This document shows positions 16,000 through 24,757 of a stretch of 64,000 nt of DNA, piece after piece. Position numbers and translations under genes: made by a program. This DNA comes from an uncultured Streptococcus sp. (lineage in GTDB: Bacteria > Bacillota > Bacilli > Lactobacillales > Streptococcaceae): contig NZ_CAJPNR010000006.1 of the NCBI RefSeq assembly GCF_905372115.1, positions 1 through 64,000 of the forward strand. Reading direction: 5' to 3'. The notes under the pieces were generated by a model. It had not been told where the DNA came from. It was given only the letters and a program-made list of their open reading frames with translations, and did not search any database. Within the stretch, counting starts at the first letter, position 1. Each line of letters begins with the position of its first letter.

Positions 16000-18951
16000 T
16001 TAAGGTTGTTTGTATTTCTTTGCTAAACTAGATAAGCCTAGTGTGCTGACCAGCAGAGCCAGGCCAAGATGCAGGATTCCCTTATCTGAATTGCTACTGG
16101 TTTTAGGTAAGGCAGTTGGAGCTTGCTGCTTGCTTATTTTCTGAACTTTTCCTACTGCCTGTTCATAATGTTCTCCAAAGTGAACCACCAACTGAACTGA
16201 CGGAACTTCTCCGCCTTCTTCGCTGTCAAAGATATACTCAGGAACTTCTAAAATTGCTGGTGCGACTAATTTTGCACCAATAATCTCTGGTAGAGCTGCA
16301 TAAGCTGTATCAAGAGCATTCGGTATATAGTTTGCCTTTTGCAGTCGACTAGCTTCCAAAGTAGGTATTAGCGCACTGATGGAGTCCGTCTTGAAAGTCA
16401 CTTCATATTGACGATCAATTGTGAGGTCGCTTGGATCGTACGTGTTGAAAACCAGAGCCAACTTGTGGCCTTTTTTCACAGTATAGAGATTAGGCTGCAA
16501 ATAGACTGTATAGTCATGGAATTGACCAATTTGAGGCTTAATACTATTTTGCGAGCTAGATGGTGTATAGCCCGATTCTGGATTAGCCAGATTGACCCAT
16601 CCTTTGGCAATGACTTTGTATTTGGTTTTGACAGTCGCAAAATTTTTGATATCCATATTGTTGAGATTGCTGCCCATCCAAAAGCCGTCTTTCTGACTTT
16701 CATCGCTGGCTGCACCGTTTCCAACCACATCAAACTCTTGGTCTGATACATCTACTAGGAGAGCATTGACCTGCAGATTACTGCCACCCCCCTTTGCCAG
16801 AGCCGCCTTGAAATGGACTGGGATACGTCCTTTAATGGTCATATCCTCTTTGACATCTGTCATAAATGTCAAATTAGCCTTAGAAGAAGCTTTGCTAACC
16901 GCTTCATCACGCTTGCTGGTATCAATTCCCGCTCCTGCGTAGTCACTGGAAATCGTTTCTTCTAAGCGCTTAGACTGAGCTGTCAGAATCAAGCGATTAC
17001 TGCTTTTCCAGTTATCATAACTGGTCCATTTATTTGGATCATAGTTATTTTGTGCCAAAACAGCAGGAAGTTTGCTGACATCATTTTCTACATCATAGAG
17101 GTAATGAGAGAACCAAGTATTGAGTAAGTCATAAAAATCTTGCTTGTTAGCTGTAATACCAAAGCCTCTAGATACGGCAGCAGGATTGATATGATTTCCT
17201 TGGTGAAGATAAAGTTTCACATCTTGACCGGCTTTTTTTAGCGCATCATACATGAGCTCAAAGTGTTTGGTTTTGACATTGTCATCATTCAAACCATGAA
17301 CTAGCAGGGCACTGGTCTTTATCTTTTCTGGATGTAGCGTGTAATCCCTCTCCTGCCATACCGGACTATAGTTACGGCCGTGCGCATTCTGGTCCTTATT
17401 TAACTGATTAATGTAGTCAGCATACTTGTTACTAATAGCAGCCCAATCTTTTTGATCTAGCAAGCGTGTAGCGACATAGAGAGAAAGCCAAGATAAATCA
17501 CTGTAAGGCGGATTGGTGTAAGCCGACCCTTGACTATTGAAATAATCATACCAGCTGGCAATTCCAGCTGCTGGAACAATGGTTTTCAATCCTTCAACGC
17601 CAGTCGTTGCCACACCGAAAGTTGTCGTACCAGCCCAAGACAGACCAGTCATACCGACCTTTCCATTAGCCCAGTCGGCTTTGATTTCGATATTGCTAGT
17701 TCTGTCTGTGTAGGCTGTTCGTTTACCATTGACCCATTCGACAATATTTTTAAATGCTTCAATTTCTAAATCAGAGCCAGTTGTATTAAAACCTTCAGAT
17801 CCTTTGGTCCCTAGACCAGCGCTAGAAACAAAAGCATAGCCTCGGACGAGGAAATAATCATACCAGTTCAAGTTTTCATAGTCATAAATTCCCTCATAAG
17901 GACTGTAATAATACCAATCTGATGACATTGCTCTTTTTGCCGCATCAATACTGCTCATGCTAGAAACTGGCTGGCGCTTAGCTGGCTGATTGCGGAGGCT
18001 CTTCATGTCATAAGAACCGTTTGTCGGTAGATTGAGACTTTCTAGCGTCACATGGTCTTCGTCTAAAGTTCCAGCGACATAGGGACGAGCTTCCAAGATT
18101 GTCGCAGCCTTATAATCACCCTTAGCAGCTGCTTTAGGAAGCTGCACAATAGCCTTGACTAAATCTCGCTTACCGTCACCATCCGTGTCGTGGTCAGTCT
18201 CTACATAGACTGGGAAACGAACAATCTCACTGCCTTCATAAGTATACTCCTCATATCTGTCTTCACCACTACTATATGGAAAAATTGGCTGTGAACGTCC
18301 ATTCAAAAAGAGAGGCTCTTTCTTTTCAGAGCGATAAGCATCATGCAGTCGCTTGGCAACCGAATACATAGATTGCAGATTAGCACCCTGGACACTGACT
18401 GTCAAATCAGCCTCTTTTTCAATCATCCCCAAGCTCTTTGCTAGATTTGCTCTATCCTCGGCACTGCTACCCAACTGAGAATCACTGACTGCTGCCCACT
18501 TGAGCAATTCATCTACAGCCTCTTGCAGGGTTATTTCCTTATCAGCGAGGGAAGGGTTTGAAAGGCCGCCAGTATAGGCAGACAAATCTTGGCCTTTCAC
18601 AGCAGTTGAGCCAGCGGAAGGTGCTGAGCTGACATCTTTAGCCAAAGCCAGAAGCTCCTGCTCCTGCGCTTGGCTAAGGCTAGGTGCTGCTTCATCAGGC
18701 ACAAGCTGTGCCTTTTCTTGCTTTTCCGAGACCGAATCTTCTGAAGAAGTCTGACTTGCAGTTTCTACTGCCGTTGATTGTTGATCCTGAGAGCCAGTTT
18801 CAGAAGCCTTTGCAACTGTTTCTGTCTTGAGATTGTCCGTGCGCTCGCTACTAGCTTGAGTCGCCTCATCCGCCTGAACAGCTTGCGCCAATACCAAAGG
18901 TGCAAGTAACAAACTTGGTAAGAGTAATGTAACTAGTCTTTTCTTTCTCAT
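16000..18951 (-). CDS. Cell wall-anchored Xaa-Pro dipeptidyl-peptidase (S15 family, LPXTG)
   Basis: 983 residues. It has a signal peptide (MRKKR then a long hydrophobic stretch, cleavage after about VQADE), a Ser/Gln/Glu-rich linker, and a central S15 alpha/beta-hydrolase domain. The catalytic triad is visible as Ser438 in GLSWAG, Asp556 or Asp557 in GLNDDNV, and His587 in GNHIN. The C-terminus has an LPKTS sorting motif at about 948, a hydrophobic span and a basic tail. PepX enzymes release X-Pro dipeptides. The normal streptococcal PepX is cytoplasmic, so this secreted, sortase-anchored form probably trims host proline-rich peptides at the surface. Oral streptococci such as S. gordonii are known to carry such an enzyme. 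A cre-like site lies in its promoter. Confidence 0.92.
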   Translation of the reverse strand: MRKKRLVTLLLPSLLLAPLVLAQAVQADEATQASSERTDNLKTETVAKASETGSQDQQSTAVETASQTSSEDSVSEKQEKAQLVPDEAAPSLSQAQEQELLALAKDVSSAPSAGSTAVKGQDLSAYTGGLSNPSLADKEITLQEAVDELLKWAAVSDSQLGSSAEDRANLAKSLGMIEKEADLTVSVQGANLQSMYSVAKRLHDAYRSEKKEPLFLNGRSQPIFPYSSGEDRYEEYTYEGSEIVRFPVYVETDHDTDGDGKRDLVKAIVQLPKAAAKGDYKAATILEARPYVAGTLDEDHVTLESLNLPTNGSYDMKSLRNQPAKRQPVSSMSSIDAAKRAMSSDWYYYSPYEGIYDYENLNWYDYFLVRGYAFVSSAGLGTKGSEGFNTTGSDLEIEAFKNIVEWVNGKRTAYTDRTSNIEIKADWANGKVGMTGLSWAGTTTFGVATTGVEGLKTIVPAAGIASWYDYFNSQGSAYTNPPYSDLSWLSLYVATRLLDQKDWAAISNKYADYINQLNKDQNAHGRNYSPVWQERDYTLHPEKIKTSALLVHGLNDDNVKTKHFELMYDALKKAGQDVKLYLHQGNHINPAAVSRGFGITANKQDFYDLLNTWFSHYLYDVENDVSKLPAVLAQNNYDPNKWTSYDNWKSSNRLILTAQSKRLEETISSDYAGAGIDTSKRDEAVSKASSKANLTFMTDVKEDMTIKGRIPVHFKAALAKGGGSNLQVNALLVDVSDQEFDVVGNGAASDESQKDGFWMGSNLNNMDIKNFATVKTKYKVIAKGWVNLANPESGYTPSSSQNSIKPQIGQFHDYTVYLQPNLYTVKKGHKLALVFNTYDPSDLTIDRQYEVTFKTDSISALIPTLEASRLQKANYIPNALDTAYAALPEIIGAKLVAPAILEVPEYIFDSEEGGEVPSVQLVVHFGEHYEQAVGKVQKISKQQAPTALPKTSSNSDKGILHLGLALLVSTLGLSSLAKKYKQP

Positions 18952-18992
18952 AAAGACACCTTTCCTTAGATAAAATCTTTTATAATAAGCCC

Positions 18993-19021
18993 ATTATATT
19001 ATGTAAGCGCTTTTATTTTAA
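18993..19021 (-). promoter_or_regulatory. Promoter with embedded cre site for the wall-anchored peptidase
   Basis: On the minus strand TATAAT (18993-18998) lies 17 bp from a TTAAAA-like -35 (19016-19021). The spacer holds TGTAAGCGCTTTTA (19002-19015), a catabolite-responsive element that departs from the consensus only near its end. CcpA binding there would repress transcription when glucose is present. Confidence 0.55.
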
Positions 19022-19075
19022 TCTATTCTATCTTTTATCTATGGAAATGTCAAAATATCTATAGAAGCAGAAAAA

Positions 19076-19089
19076 CGCAAACGATTGCG
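19076..19089. promoter_or_regulatory. MalR-like operator in the alpha-amylase promoter
   Basis: CGCAAACGATTGCG differs at one base from the CGCAAACGTTTGCG core known for the pneumococcal maltose repressor MalR. It overlaps the presumed -35 (TTGCGC, 19085-19090). Confidence 0.65.
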
Positions 19090-19113
19090 CCTTTCTGCTT
19101 CTTTTGGTACAAT
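19085..19113 (+). promoter_or_regulatory. Alpha-amylase promoter
   Basis: TTGCGC (19085-19090) and TACAAT (19108-19113) are 17 bp apart, and a TG at 19105-19106 gives an extended -10. The -35 overlaps the MalR-like operator, fitting repression in the absence of maltose. Confidence 0.6.
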
Positions 19114-19148
19114 AAAGCCAATCAGTGAGAATGAAGAGGAAAATTTAT

Positions 19149-20597
19149 ATGGAAAACCAAACCTTAATGCAGTATTTTGAATGGTATCTGCCAGATGACG
19201 GTCAGCATTGGAACCGCTTAGCGGAAGATGCACCAAACTTAGCAGCGAAAGGAATTCGCAAAGTCTGGATGCCGCCAGCTTTCAAAGGAACTGGCTCTAA
19301 TGATGTCGGATATGGTGTATACGACCTTTTTGATTTGGGAGAATTCGACCAAAAAGGGACCGTCCGCACAAAGTATGGATTGAAGGAAGAATACCTCCGA
19401 GCGATTGAAGCGCTTAGCCAAAACGGTATCGAAGCTATTGCAGATGTGGTTCTCAATCACAAGGCCGCAGCTGACTACAAAGAGCGTTTTACTGTCGTTG
19501 AAGTTGATCCAAATGACCGAAATGTAGAAATCTCAGAACCATTTGAAATAGAAGCATGGATGCATTTTGCTTTCCCAGGCCGCAAAAAAGCCTATAATGA
19601 CTTTGAATGGCACTGGTACCACTTCACTGGCACTGATTATGATGCTAAAAACAATAGGTCAGGCATTTTCCTCATTCAAGGCGATAATAAAGGTTGGGCA
19701 AATGATGAGCTAGTGGACAACGAGAATGGTAACTACGACTATCTCATGTATGCGGATATTGATTTCAAGCACCCCGAAGTCATCCAAAATCTCTACGACT
19801 GGGCTCATTGGTTTATTGAAAGCACTGGTGTACATGGATTTCGATTAGATGCTGTCAAGCACATTGATTCTTTCTTTATGAAGAATTTCATCCGCGATAT
19901 TACTGAAAAATACGGTGAAGCTTTCTATGTCTTTGGGGAATTTTGGAATAGCGATGAGAAGGCCAATAACGATTATCTAGAAAATATTGACTACCGCTTT
20001 GACCTAGTCGATGTCAAGCTCCATCAGAATTTATTTGATGCCAGCAAATCTGGAGCAGACTATGACCTGCGAACTGTTTTTGATCAGACACTTGCAAAGA
20101 ATCATCCTGAATCGGCTGTAACCTTTGTGGACAATCACGATACTCAGAGAGGTCAGGCTTTGGAGTCTACCGTCGAAGAATGGTTCAAACCGGCGGCCTA
20201 TGCTCTTATACTTCTAAGAGAAGCTGGATTGCCTTGCGTCTTTTATGGAGACTACTATGGCATTAGCGGAGAATTTGCCCAAGAGAGCTTTCAAGAGCTA
20301 CTGGATAAACTCCTAGACATCCGCCTCAATCTTGCCTATGGTGAGCAGACCGACTACTTTGACGATGCCAACTGTATCGGCTGGACCCGCCAAGGTATGG
20401 ACGATGGTCAGCCAATCGCTGTCCTTATCAGCAATGGCCAAGCAGCCAGCAAATCCATGCTGGTCGGTCCAGAATGGGCTGGCAGAGAATTCAGCGATTA
20501 TCTAGGCAACAACTCCCAAATCGTAACCATTGACGACCAAGGCTGGGGAGAATTTCCTGTGGAGGAAAAATCAGTTAGTGTCTGGAGTGTTAGATAA
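19149..20597 (+). CDS. Cytoplasmic alpha-amylase (GH13)
   Basis: 482 residues with no signal peptide, so it acts inside the cell. GH13 catalytic residues are clear: nucleophile Asp234 (GFRLDAVKH), acid/base Glu264 (FGEFW) and Asp331 (VDNHD). The N-terminal MQYFEWY motif is typical of the bacterial liquefying-type amylases of subfamily 5. It likely cuts internal glycogen or imported maltodextrins. I place the start at ATG 19149 after GAGGAAA, because the longer frame from 19125 would include the ribosome site. A MalR-like operator in the promoter links it to maltodextrin metabolism. It is monocistronic. Confidence 0.93.
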   Translation: MENQTLMQYFEWYLPDDGQHWNRLAEDAPNLAAKGIRKVWMPPAFKGTGSNDVGYGVYDLFDLGEFDQKGTVRTKYGLKEEYLRAIEALSQNGIEAIADVVLNHKAAADYKERFTVVEVDPNDRNVEISEPFEIEAWMHFAFPGRKKAYNDFEWHWYHFTGTDYDAKNNRSGIFLIQGDNKGWANDELVDNENGNYDYLMYADIDFKHPEVIQNLYDWAHWFIESTGVHGFRLDAVKHIDSFFMKNFIRDITEKYGEAFYVFGEFWNSDEKANNDYLENIDYRFDLVDVKLHQNLFDASKSGADYDLRTVFDQTLAKNHPESAVTFVDNHDTQRGQALESTVEEWFKPAAYALILLREAGLPCVFYGDYYGISGEFAQESFQELLDKLLDIRLNLAYGEQTDYFDDANCIGWTRQGMDDGQPIAVLISNGQAASKSMLVGPEWAGREFSDYLGNNSQIVTIDDQGWGEFPVEEKSVSVWSVR

Positions 20598-20620
20598 GTC
20601 ACAGCAAAATTATGGAAATG

Positions 20621-20652
20621 AAAAAATAAGACCAGATTGGCCTTATTTTTTT
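20621..20652. terminator. Bidirectional terminator between the amylase and the repeat-rich LPXTG gene
   Basis: AAAAAATAAG and CTTATTTTTTT arms surround a CCA/TGG-paired centre. It serves the plus-strand amylase and the minus-strand surface protein, whose last codons lie inside it. Confidence 0.8.
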
Positions 20653-23537
20653 CGTTCTTTCTTGGAATGTAGTAAGCCAACAGAAGCCAAAAGGCTGATA
20701 ATTGCTGCTCCCAAGAATGATGAATTTGTGTTTCCAGTATTTGGTAATTGATGTTTGGACACTCGAGATAGAACCGGACTAGTCTCAGAGTTTTCAACCC
20801 TTACAAGACTCTTCTGCTCAGAAGTTTCTGTTCCCAAAGGTGTTTGAGTGTTCGTTTTTGGCTTGTAAACATAAGTGCGAACGCCATTGGCATCTGATAC
20901 AGAAACGAATCCATACTCCTCAATAGCCTTAGCATCTAGCAAACCAAATTCCTCAGCTGCTAAAGGTCTTCCTTCTACATCTACAAAGCGAGTGATTTCG
21001 ATAGAAGGCTTGTCCTCAACCGGAGCATCTGTCGGTACTTCATGTACGCTGGCACGATAGACATGAGTGCGAATACCGTCCGCGTCACTGCTGGATTGGT
21101 AGTCATAACCAGCGATACTCTTAGACGCCTCCAAACCACGCTCTGGATCTGACAGTTCTTGGCCACTTTCATCTACAAAGCGAGTCATTTCCATGACTGG
21201 GCGCTCTTCGCTTGGTGCATCTTTCGGTACTTCATGCACGCTGGCGCGATAGACATGCGTGCGAATGCCATCCTCCTCAGTACTAGACTGGAAATCATAG
21301 CCAGCAATACTCTTAGATGCTACCAAACCTTGCTCAGGAGCTGATAACTCTTGACCTGTTCCATCTACAAAGCGGGTCACCTCCAAGACTGGCCGTTCTT
21401 CGCTTGGAGCGTCTGTCGGCACTTCATGCACGCTGGTACGATAGACATGAGTGCGAACACCATCTTCGTCGCTGCTGGACTGGAAATCATAGCCAGCAAT
21501 ACTCTTAGATGCCACCAAACCTTGCTCAGGAGATGATAATTCTTGACCTGATTCATCTACAAAGCGGGTCATTTCCATGACTGGCTTGTCTTCACTTGGA
21601 GAGTCTGACGGTACTTCATGCACACTTGCGCGATAGACATGGGTGCGAATACTGTCCTCGTCACTGCTGGACTGATAGTCAAAGCCAGCGATAGTCTTAG
21701 AAGCTACTAAACCGCGCTCTGGGTCTGATAACTCTTGACCTGATTCATCTACAAAACGAGTCATTTCCAAGATGGGCTTGTCTTCGCTTGGTGCATCATT
21801 TGGAAGCTGGAACTGGCTGAGTTCATACTTATAGACGATTTCTTTGGTTCTTCCTGCTTCGTACTCTCCCGATTCAGCATCATAGGCAGTTAGTCGAGAT
21901 TTATAAGTATAGAGCTGATTCTTATGGGAAATAAGAGGTTTAGGGCTGACTGTGTATCTAGTCTTACCTGGTTGCTCATCCGTAATAGGGTTAGCAATAG
22001 CATGACCCTGCTCGTCTTGGTAACGGACAAGAACCTTGCCCGGTTCCGTATCACTCGCATAAACCTTCTTAACATCCGAAACTTTAAAGACGAAGCCATC
22101 AGCTTTGACAGATCTAAAAGCTGTATCTATGAACTTTTGGTCAATTTTTAAGCCAAGTGTTGTCTTCCCTCCCTTGTAAAGAGTTGATTCAACAATTTTA
22201 AGTCCACCATCAGGCGTCTCAATTAACCCATGTACACCCTCAATTTGAATCGTATAGTCCCGATCGATATAGTAGCGAGTCTTATCACCAGGTTTCATCA
22301 GATACAGTTTGTAGTGGAAGGTTTTAATATTGTTTTCACCAAACCAAGGCTCCGTTACTGTCGGATTATTCCCCAGCCAGTCGATATACACTAGGTCGTT
22401 ATATTTTTCTAATCCCATCCCTTTTTGTAGTTTAAAAATTCTACCAATTTGAGACTCATTGAAACGATAATTTTGTTGTCTCCATGATTCAATAGGATCT
22501 CTATAACCAAACCCTAAGGAATCCGTATCTCGTGTATCAAACACTCCATTCTTTATATCCCTATTATGGAAACGCGTGGAAAAAAATTCGAGCTCCTTTT
22601 GATTAATCACAATTCTCTGAAAGTACGGATTTATAGGTCCTTTTTCAGAGAATTCCCTTTCAATAGGATACGCTTCAACTCGGACCATATCAGGATTTTT
22701 AGAATATATCTGTCTTATCTCTTTCATAGATAATATTCTACGATCTGACGAAGGCAGATATTTTCTAGAAAAAGCCTCTTCATAGGTTTTCCAACCATCC
22801 CAGTCTCCACGCCAGTTTCGTGGATGATACGCGTTTCTCAAAAACACTCTTTTTGGAATAGATTCATCAACTGTCAGATCCAATTCGGAGCGTGGAATAA
22901 TAGCTTTTGGTATCTTCGCTACTTCTTCAGGTGTTGGATTTGGATTGAATATAGCCTCCCACTTATTCAAAAAGAAGAGGGCAGTATCATTTTGGATAAG
23001 TGTTGCTATTCGAGAACCTACATCCCTAAAATCCTCATCTCTAACTAGATTTAAATTTTCTACTTGTTTTAAATCAATATATTTAAAGACTCCATCCATC
23101 TTGCGAATAGCATATGCATAATCATACTTTTTAGCTGCTTCTTGTATTTGTTCGTTTGACTGCATCTCCGGCATGACTGATGTGAAGTTTGCAGCCTTAG
23201 TTATTTCAGAGCTATTTTCCTTAGTATGATAGTCATAAAATTCCTGAGCTAATTGTTTGATTTCAGGCGTGACTTGGGCTGCGCCCTTCTCTCCTTCTTC
23301 TGAGATGGTCAGACCGGAAGCTTCCTCTGCTGGTGTATTTTTGATTGTCCCATCATTTGGCAGTTCTTGATTTACAGGAGGAGTCGCTTGGTTATTTTGG
23401 ACTTGATTCCCCTCTGTTTCACTACTTACCTCCTCAGCCTGCACAGTCACTGCCATTGTCCCAGCAAGCAGTAAAGACAGAGGAATTGGGATTAATTTCA
23501 TTCCCAGTTCTACTTTTTTTCCTAAAGTCTTTTTCAT
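20643..23537 (-). CDS. LPXTG surface protein with MucBP-like domain and five 64-residue repeats
   Basis: 964 residues. It has a signal peptide (about 1-34, MKKTLGKKVELGMKL then a hydrophobic stretch), an acidic Gln/Pro-rich segment, and a large N-terminal region (about 80-495) that I do not recognise. A MucBP-like module follows (about 500-576, VLVRYQDEQGHAIANP), then five tandem 64-residue repeats (about 577-896) each containing TRFVD.{2}G and THVYR-type motifs. The wall sorting signal is LPNTG near 931, with a hydrophobic span and KKERKK tail. It is probably an adhesin, but the ligand is unknown. It lies 12 bases downstream of a glycosyltransferase gene and is almost surely co-transcribed with it, raising the possibility that it is glycosylated. 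AAAGGAG precedes the ATG. Confidence 0.88.
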   Translation of the reverse strand: MKKTLGKKVELGMKLIPIPLSLLLAGTMAVTVQAEEVSSETEGNQVQNNQATPPVNQELPNDGTIKNTPAEEASGLTISEEGEKGAAQVTPEIKQLAQEFYDYHTKENSSEITKAANFTSVMPEMQSNEQIQEAAKKYDYAYAIRKMDGVFKYIDLKQVENLNLVRDEDFRDVGSRIATLIQNDTALFFLNKWEAIFNPNPTPEEVAKIPKAIIPRSELDLTVDESIPKRVFLRNAYHPRNWRGDWDGWKTYEEAFSRKYLPSSDRRILSMKEIRQIYSKNPDMVRVEAYPIEREFSEKGPINPYFQRIVINQKELEFFSTRFHNRDIKNGVFDTRDTDSLGFGYRDPIESWRQQNYRFNESQIGRIFKLQKGMGLEKYNDLVYIDWLGNNPTVTEPWFGENNIKTFHYKLYLMKPGDKTRYYIDRDYTIQIEGVHGLIETPDGGLKIVESTLYKGGKTTLGLKIDQKFIDTAFRSVKADGFVFKVSDVKKVYASDTEPGKVLVRYQDEQGHAIANPITDEQPGKTRYTVSPKPLISHKNQLYTYKSRLTAYDAESGEYEAGRTKEIVYKYELSQFQLPNDAPSEDKPILEMTRFVDESGQELSDPERGLVASKTIAGFDYQSSSDEDSIRTHVYRASVHEVPSDSPSEDKPVMEMTRFVDESGQELSSPEQGLVASKSIAGYDFQSSSDEDGVRTHVYRTSVHEVPTDAPSEERPVLEVTRFVDGTGQELSAPEQGLVASKSIAGYDFQSSTEEDGIRTHVYRASVHEVPKDAPSEERPVMEMTRFVDESGQELSDPERGLEASKSIAGYDYQSSSDADGIRTHVYRASVHEVPTDAPVEDKPSIEITRFVDVEGRPLAAEEFGLLDAKAIEEYGFVSVSDANGVRTYVYKPKTNTQTPLGTETSEQKSLVRVENSETSPVLSRVSKHQLPNTGNTNSSFLGAAIISLLASVGLLHSKKERKK
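20850..21809 (-). repeat. Five tandem 192-bp coding repeats in the LPXTG gene
   Basis: Five units of 192 bp (64 codons) follow each other without gaps. The first four are close to each other, and the last (C-terminal) has diverged. Near-identical DNA between units (for example the stretch encoding FVDESGQEL) makes the number of units prone to change by recombination. Confidence 0.9.
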
Positions 23538-23549
23538 ATTATTCTCCTT

Positions 23550-24665
23550 TTAATCTCCTATTTTTGAAATTTTAAAAACTTTTTCCCATAGATTGACTAG
23601 TAATTCTTTGTGATAGCGATTGGCAAGTTCTTTAGATCTTGCCGAAAATCCCCTCCATTCTTTTTCTCCAAATTGGCTAAATTGCTCCAGATAGGCAATA
23701 TATTGATTAGCATCATTTTGCGGTATCAGCCAGCCATTCTTTCCATGCTTAATATAAGCTCGATTGGCATAACGCACATCCAGACCTATCAGAGGCAAGC
23801 CATTGACCAGAGCCTCATAGAGCGATGTCGCAAAGGCTTCCGATACGGAAGTGCTAATATAGGCATCATAAGCTTGATAAGGTATTTGAGACTGATAGCC
23901 CTTAAAACAAACCATGCCTTCCAAATCATTGAGCTGGACTACATCTTTTAGCATGGACATGTCTGGACCATCTCCATAGATATCTAATCTAAATTGCTCA
24001 TACCCTTTAAATTTCAGCAAAGCCATGATTTTCAGCAATAACAGAACATTTTTCTCCTCAGACAAACGACTGACAGTCACCAAGCGAATTTCCTTTGGAT
24101 CAAAGACTCTCTTTCTTGGATACTGGACCACTTGATCTGCGTAGGTTGTTGGAATAAAGAGGGCCTTATCCCTCATCTTTTGAGGCAGATAAGCCTCTTG
24201 GCCTTCCCCAACCAAAATCAAAGAGTCTAACACATCCTGATCCAGCCAGCCCATCACCTTTTTATTTAACTCTTGTCCGAGGGCAATCATATGATCCTGA
24301 TGAAGGACGCGCGCTACATGAAAATCTTGTCCACGTCTCAAGAGAATATTTTCTGGGATATCCAGACGTTCCATCATCAGCCAGTCTTCTGGTTCAAGCT
24401 CCTCCTCAGCAAACTCCTGGACACTTCGTCCCCCCAACTCTAAACCAAGAAAACGAACCTTGGTCCTATCAATGCCCAAGGCTTCATAACTGTCCAACAC
24501 AAGCTGCCTAGAAGAGGCGTTAGTATATATATCTGTATCCGCTTCAGAAACCCACAATTCATAAGGCACTTTCATGCCTTCAAAAAGTTCAAATCGATTG
24601 CGGAAAGCTATGTCAATCCCAAAGGCCTGGGAACGAATACAGGAATCCACACAAACTACTTTCAT
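23550..24665 (-). CDS. Glycosyltransferase family 4-like protein
   Basis: 371 residues. The C-terminal half has the GT-B, GT4 hallmark: VTVSRLSEEKN near residue 190, GDGPD, and SEAFATSLYEALVNG with the two Glu of the EX7E motif. The N-terminal half (MKVVCVDSCIRSQAFGIDIAFRN) is unlike the usual acceptor domains I know. There are no membrane segments, so it acts in the cytoplasm or at the membrane face. The gene directly precedes the repeat-rich LPXTG gene (12-base gap) and has no polysaccharide genes around it. Modification of that surface protein before export is therefore a fair inference, and a role in another glycan is possible. The donor sugar is unknown. Confidence 0.8.
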   Translation of the reverse strand: MKVVCVDSCIRSQAFGIDIAFRNRFELFEGMKVPYELWVSEADTDIYTNASSRQLVLDSYEALGIDRTKVRFLGLELGGRSVQEFAEEELEPEDWLMMERLDIPENILLRRGQDFHVARVLHQDHMIALGQELNKKVMGWLDQDVLDSLILVGEGQEAYLPQKMRDKALFIPTTYADQVVQYPRKRVFDPKEIRLVTVSRLSEEKNVLLLLKIMALLKFKGYEQFRLDIYGDGPDMSMLKDVVQLNDLEGMVCFKGYQSQIPYQAYDAYISTSVSEAFATSLYEALVNGLPLIGLDVRYANRAYIKHGKNGWLIPQNDANQYIAYLEQFSQFGEKEWRGFSARSKELANRYHKELLVNLWEKVFKISKIGD

Positions 24666-24757
24666 TTTCTCCCTTTTAACCTAAAGTAATTCTATATACG
24701 AACATAACATATTTTTAAGAATTATACCAATAATTCGAGCAATGTTTTTGGACATTA

